Positions 61,998-64,000 of a stretch of DNA of 64,000 nucleotides are shown piece after piece (within the stretch, counting starts at the first letter, position 1; each line of letters opens with the position of its first letter). Both the position numbers and the translations under genes were made by a program. Origin of the DNA: Streptomyces aquilus (GTDB lineage: Bacteria; Actinomycetota; Actinomycetes; Streptomycetales; Streptomycetaceae); NCBI RefSeq assembly GCF_003955715.1, contig NZ_CP034463.1:5208001-5272000 (forward strand), given 5' to 3'. The notes beneath the pieces are model-generated. The model saw nothing but the letters and a program-made list of their open reading frames with translations. It had not been told where the DNA came from and made no database searches.

Positions 61998-63473
61998 CTA
62001 GGCACTTTCTCCCCGCTCAGCCCGCCTCAACAACGCGGCGGCAACCAGCCCACCGGCCAACACCGCAACGGCCCCCACCAGCAAACTGCTCTCCAGCCCA
62101 GAAGAGAACGCCTCCGTGAGACGCACCCGCTCCGCAGCCGACCGCGCCTCGGCCAACGCCGCCGGCAAGGACTCCGCCGCGAACCGCGAAGTCAGCACCG
62201 CGCCGAGCACCGCCACCCCGAGCCCCTGCCCGAACTCCGCCACCGTCCCGTTGATACCCGCTCCGATCCCCGCCTTCTCCCGCGGAATGGAGCTCATGAT
62301 GGCGTGCGCCATCGCCGGGCTGGCGATCGCCGCCCCCGCCCCGATGAGCAGCAGCCCGATCAGCGTCCCGGCGTAACCGCCGGAGGCGAGCGTCGCGATG
62401 GACGCCAGCCCGGCCGCCATCAGCGCCATGCCCACTCCGATGGCGGTCGGGGTGCCCAGCTTCGTCGCCGCTTTCGCCGCCAGGCCCGAGAAGTTGAGGG
62501 CGACGATCGTCAGGGCGAGCGGCGCGGTGCGCAGACCGGCCTCCAGGGGGCCGTAGCCGAGGACGAACTGCATGTGCTGGGTGAGCAGGAAGAGCGAGCC
62601 GCCCATGCCGAAGGTGATCAGCACCGCGCCCGCGATGGCGCCCGTGAAGCGGCGGTTCCTGAAGAAGTGCAGGTCGAGCATGGGGTGTTCGATCCGGGTC
62701 TCCCAGTACCCGAACCCGCCCAGGACGGCCACCGCGACGGCCGCCGTCAGCAGCACCCGGCCCGACGTCCAGCCGTGCTCCGGACCGGAGATGATCGCGA
62801 AGACGAGCGCCGCCATACCGATCGTCGACAGCAGCGCGCCCAGCAGGTCGGGACGGTCTCCTCGCGGGCTCTTCGACTCCGGCACCAGCGTCACCGCGGC
62901 CACCAACCCCACCGCCGCGACCGGCAGGTTGATCAGGAAGATCGCGCCCCACCAGAAATGGTCCAGCATGAACCCGCCGAGCAGCGGACCGCACGCGAAC
63001 CCGAGGGCGTTGACGGCCGCCCAGATGCCGATGGCCTTGGCGTGCTCCTCGGGCGCGAAGATCTGCATCACGACGGCGAGGGTGGTGGTCAGCAGCAGCG
63101 CGCCGCCGACGCCCATCCCGGCCCGCGCCGCGATCAACTGGCCGGTGCTGTCGGCCAGTCCGGCGACCAGCGAGCCGATGCCGAACAGGCTCAGGCCGGC
63201 GATCAGCATCTTCTTGCGGCCGTAGCGGTCGGCGGCGCTGCCCGCGGTGAGCAGCAGCCCGGACTGCACCAGGGAGTACGCGTTGATCATCCACTGGATG
63301 TCCGAGGTGGCCGCGCCCAGTTCACGGGTGAGCGAGGGGATCGCGACGTTCAGCACGGTGTTGTCGAGGACGACGGTGAGCTGGGCGAGGCAGATGACAC
63401 CGAGGATGAGCCAGCGTTGGGGGTGGCTCTGGGCGACGGCGGCGGGTGCGGGAGCGGGAGCGGGAGCAGACAT
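61998..63473 (-). CDS. MFS drug exporter (DHA2)
   Basis: A 491-residue, 14-helix antiporter starting at ATG 63473. It has LDNTVLNVAIPSLTREL (helix 1), GSAADRYGRKKML (motif A), RAGMGVGGALLLTTTLAVV and GPLLGGFMLDHFWWGAIFLINLPV (motif C). The upstream frame to 63605 is low-complexity repeat sequence and is not included. An 'ideal' operator with TTGTAC...GTACAA lies just ahead, and the TetR gene follows. Confidence 0.9.
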   Translation of the reverse strand: MSAPAPAPAPAAVAQSHPQRWLILGVICLAQLTVVLDNTVLNVAIPSLTRELGAATSDIQWMINAYSLVQSGLLLTAGSAADRYGRKKMLIAGLSLFGIGSLVAGLADSTGQLIAARAGMGVGGALLLTTTLAVVMQIFAPEEHAKAIGIWAAVNALGFACGPLLGGFMLDHFWWGAIFLINLPVAAVGLVAAVTLVPESKSPRGDRPDLLGALLSTIGMAALVFAIISGPEHGWTSGRVLLTAAVAVAVLGGFGYWETRIEHPMLDLHFFRNRRFTGAIAGAVLITFGMGGSLFLLTQHMQFVLGYGPLEAGLRTAPLALTIVALNFSGLAAKAATKLGTPTAIGVGMALMAAGLASIATLASGGYAGTLIGLLLIGAGAAIASPAMAHAIMSSIPREKAGIGAGINGTVAEFGQGLGVAVLGAVLTSRFAAESLPAALAEARSAAERVRLTEAFSSGLESSLLVGAVAVLAGGLVAAALLRRAERGESA

Positions 63474-63474
63474 G

Positions 63475-63510
63475 TTGTACACCGTAGAGCGGTCGCTATA
63501 CACCGTACAA
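63475..63510. promoter_or_regulatory. Operator-like repeats upstream of the MFS gene
   Basis: TACACCGTA occurs at 63478-63486 and 63499-63507, 21 bp (two helical turns) apart, inside the outer inverted pair TTGTAC (63475-63480) and GTACAA (63505-63510). It starts two bases before the MFS start codon and is the natural site for the adjacent TetR protein. Confidence 0.6.
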
Positions 63511-63513
63511 CGC

Positions 63514-63567
63514 GATTTCTCGCCGTCCCGCGATTTCTCGCCGTCCCGCTGTTTCTCGCCGTACGAC
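63514..63567. repeat. 18-bp tandem repeat, 2.5-3 units
   Basis: GATTTCTCGCCGTCCCGC is exact at 63514-63531 and 63532-63549, and degenerate at 63550-63567. It lies between the MFS operator and the terminator of the next gene. Confidence 0.85.
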
Positions 63568-63569
63568 GA

Positions 63570-63603
63570 GAAGGGCGGCGACCTCCACCGGTCGCCGCCC
63601 TTC
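63570..63603 (-). terminator. Terminator of the GT39-like gene
   Basis: A perfect 13-bp stem (63570-63582 with 63591-63603) with an 8-nt loop, 11 bp after the stop codon of the minus-strand gene at the window edge. Confidence 0.85.
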
Positions 63604-63614
63604 ACCGCGTCACG

Positions 63615-63998
63615 TCAGCTGCTCGCCTTCTGCGTCAGGTCGTAGAAGGTCGACGAACCCACCGTCACCTTCTTGAAGTTGGCCTCGACCCAGGAGGTGA
63701 TCTGCGAGGACGTGCCGCTGCCGCCCATGCCGCCGCCGGAGCCGGACGAGATGAAGTAGTGGATCTTGCCGTCCTCGACGTACTGCTTGAACTGGGCCAG
63801 CGTCGGGGACGGGTCGGTGCCGTTGAAGCCGCCGATCGCCATCACCGGTTCGCCCGTGGAGAGTTGGTAGCTCGCCGCGTTCTGGGCGCCGATGGCCGCC
63901 GCGGCCCACGTGTAGTCGTCGGCGTCGGTCTCCAGCAGCTTCTTGGCCTCGTCGGAGACGGTCGCGCCGTTCAGCAGGCCGCCGACGCCACCGCCGCC
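63615..63998 (-). CDS. Glycosyltransferase 39-type protein, C-terminal end (5' end outside window)
   Basis: Frame open to the right edge; 127 residues are visible. The start is a Gly-rich linker (GGGGVGGLLNGATVSDEAKKLLE), followed by YTWAAAAIGAQNAASYQLSTGEPVMAIGGFNGTDPSPTLAQFKQYVEDGKIHYFI and a Gly-rich GGGMGGSGTS loop. This is the C-terminal domain of YkcA/YkcB-like ArnT-type mannosyltransferases common in Streptomyces, which act on cell-surface glycans with polyprenyl-phosphate sugars. The catalytic N-terminal half is not seen. Confidence 0.75.
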   Translation of the reverse strand, partial: GGGGVGGLLNGATVSDEAKKLLETDADDYTWAAAAIGAQNAASYQLSTGEPVMAIGGFNGTDPSPTLAQFKQYVEDGKIHYFISSGSGGGMGGSGTSSQITSWVEANFKKVTVGSSTFYDLTQKASS

Positions 63999-64000
63999 AC

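Noticed and set aside
63514..63567. CRISPR or iteron array
   Set aside because: Only two to three tandem units without spacers and no replication gene nearby.

Overview
This is a high-GC chromosomal segment of a Streptomyces. The evidence is the codon use, the GTG and TTG starts, and the gene content: bldC, valine dehydrogenase, the paired sporulation-type sigma factors SigF and SigN, an Lsr2-like nucleoid protein, and a DnaX with a long Pro/Gly-rich linker. From memory the gene order matches the S. coelicolor core region that runs from the HrpA-type helicase through the pur genes and dnaX to sigF/sigN. This is housekeeping chromosome; no prophage, insertion sequence, integrase, CRISPR array or rRNA operon was seen. 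Both ends are cut through genes: a metallophosphoesterase on the left and a glycosyltransferase-39-type C-terminus on the right.

Layout. 1-7 kb: phosphoesterase end, tRNA-Glu/Asp/Phe cluster, a secreted Ig-like protein, the helicase HrpA, and a second identical tRNA-Asp. 7-11 kb: a small CPxC protein, bldC with its terminator and long leader, a conserved protein, valine dehydrogenase and a DUF3073 protein. 11-21 kb: purM-purF, a META lipoprotein, a mycothiol-dependent-type enzyme, a TetR/MFS pair, then purS-purQ-purL coupled by 4-nt overlaps. 21-26 kb: Lsr2-like gene, an atypical tRNA-Gly(TCC), and an ABC-2 transporter/two-component operon lying between two identical tRNA-Gly(GCC) genes. 26-35 kb: purC, a DMF-amidase-like protein, an inactive-looking M48-like membrane protein, purD, dnaX, SRP RNA and tRNA-Ser(GGA). 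35-46 kb: PAP2 protein, dehydrogenases, alpha-galactosidase-like gene, CopC-CopD protein and an iron-box-controlled divergent locus (Ntn acylase, siderophore-type acetyltransferase, cupin and SDR on one side; siderophore-interacting protein on the other). 46-53 kb: repair-type HhH protein, HdeD, small secreted proteins, HerA-like ATPase, LytR_C protein, upp, tadA and its partner, tRNA-Ser(CGA). 53-64 kb: sigF, sigN, a lipoprotein, a MarR-MFS-YceI-flavin/F420 oxidoreductase cluster, and a TetR/MFS pair.

How genes work together. purM, purF, purL, purQ, purS, purC and purD supply most of the de novo purine pathway, spread over 20 kb. The iron-box locus looks like siderophore acyl tailoring and iron release. 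The ABC transporter has its own DesK/DesR-type sensor pair, with a matching inverted repeat before the operon. The MarR cluster joins an exporter carrying beta-sandwich repeats to a YceI lipid-binding protein with the same kind of domain.

The most unusual single observation is the tRNA-Gly(TCC). Its D-loop lacks the G18G19 pair and its T-arm is broken, with GTGC in place of the usual TTC. These are the changes known from staphylococcal tRNA-Gly species dedicated to peptidoglycan bridges, and Streptomyces also has a glycine cross-bridge.
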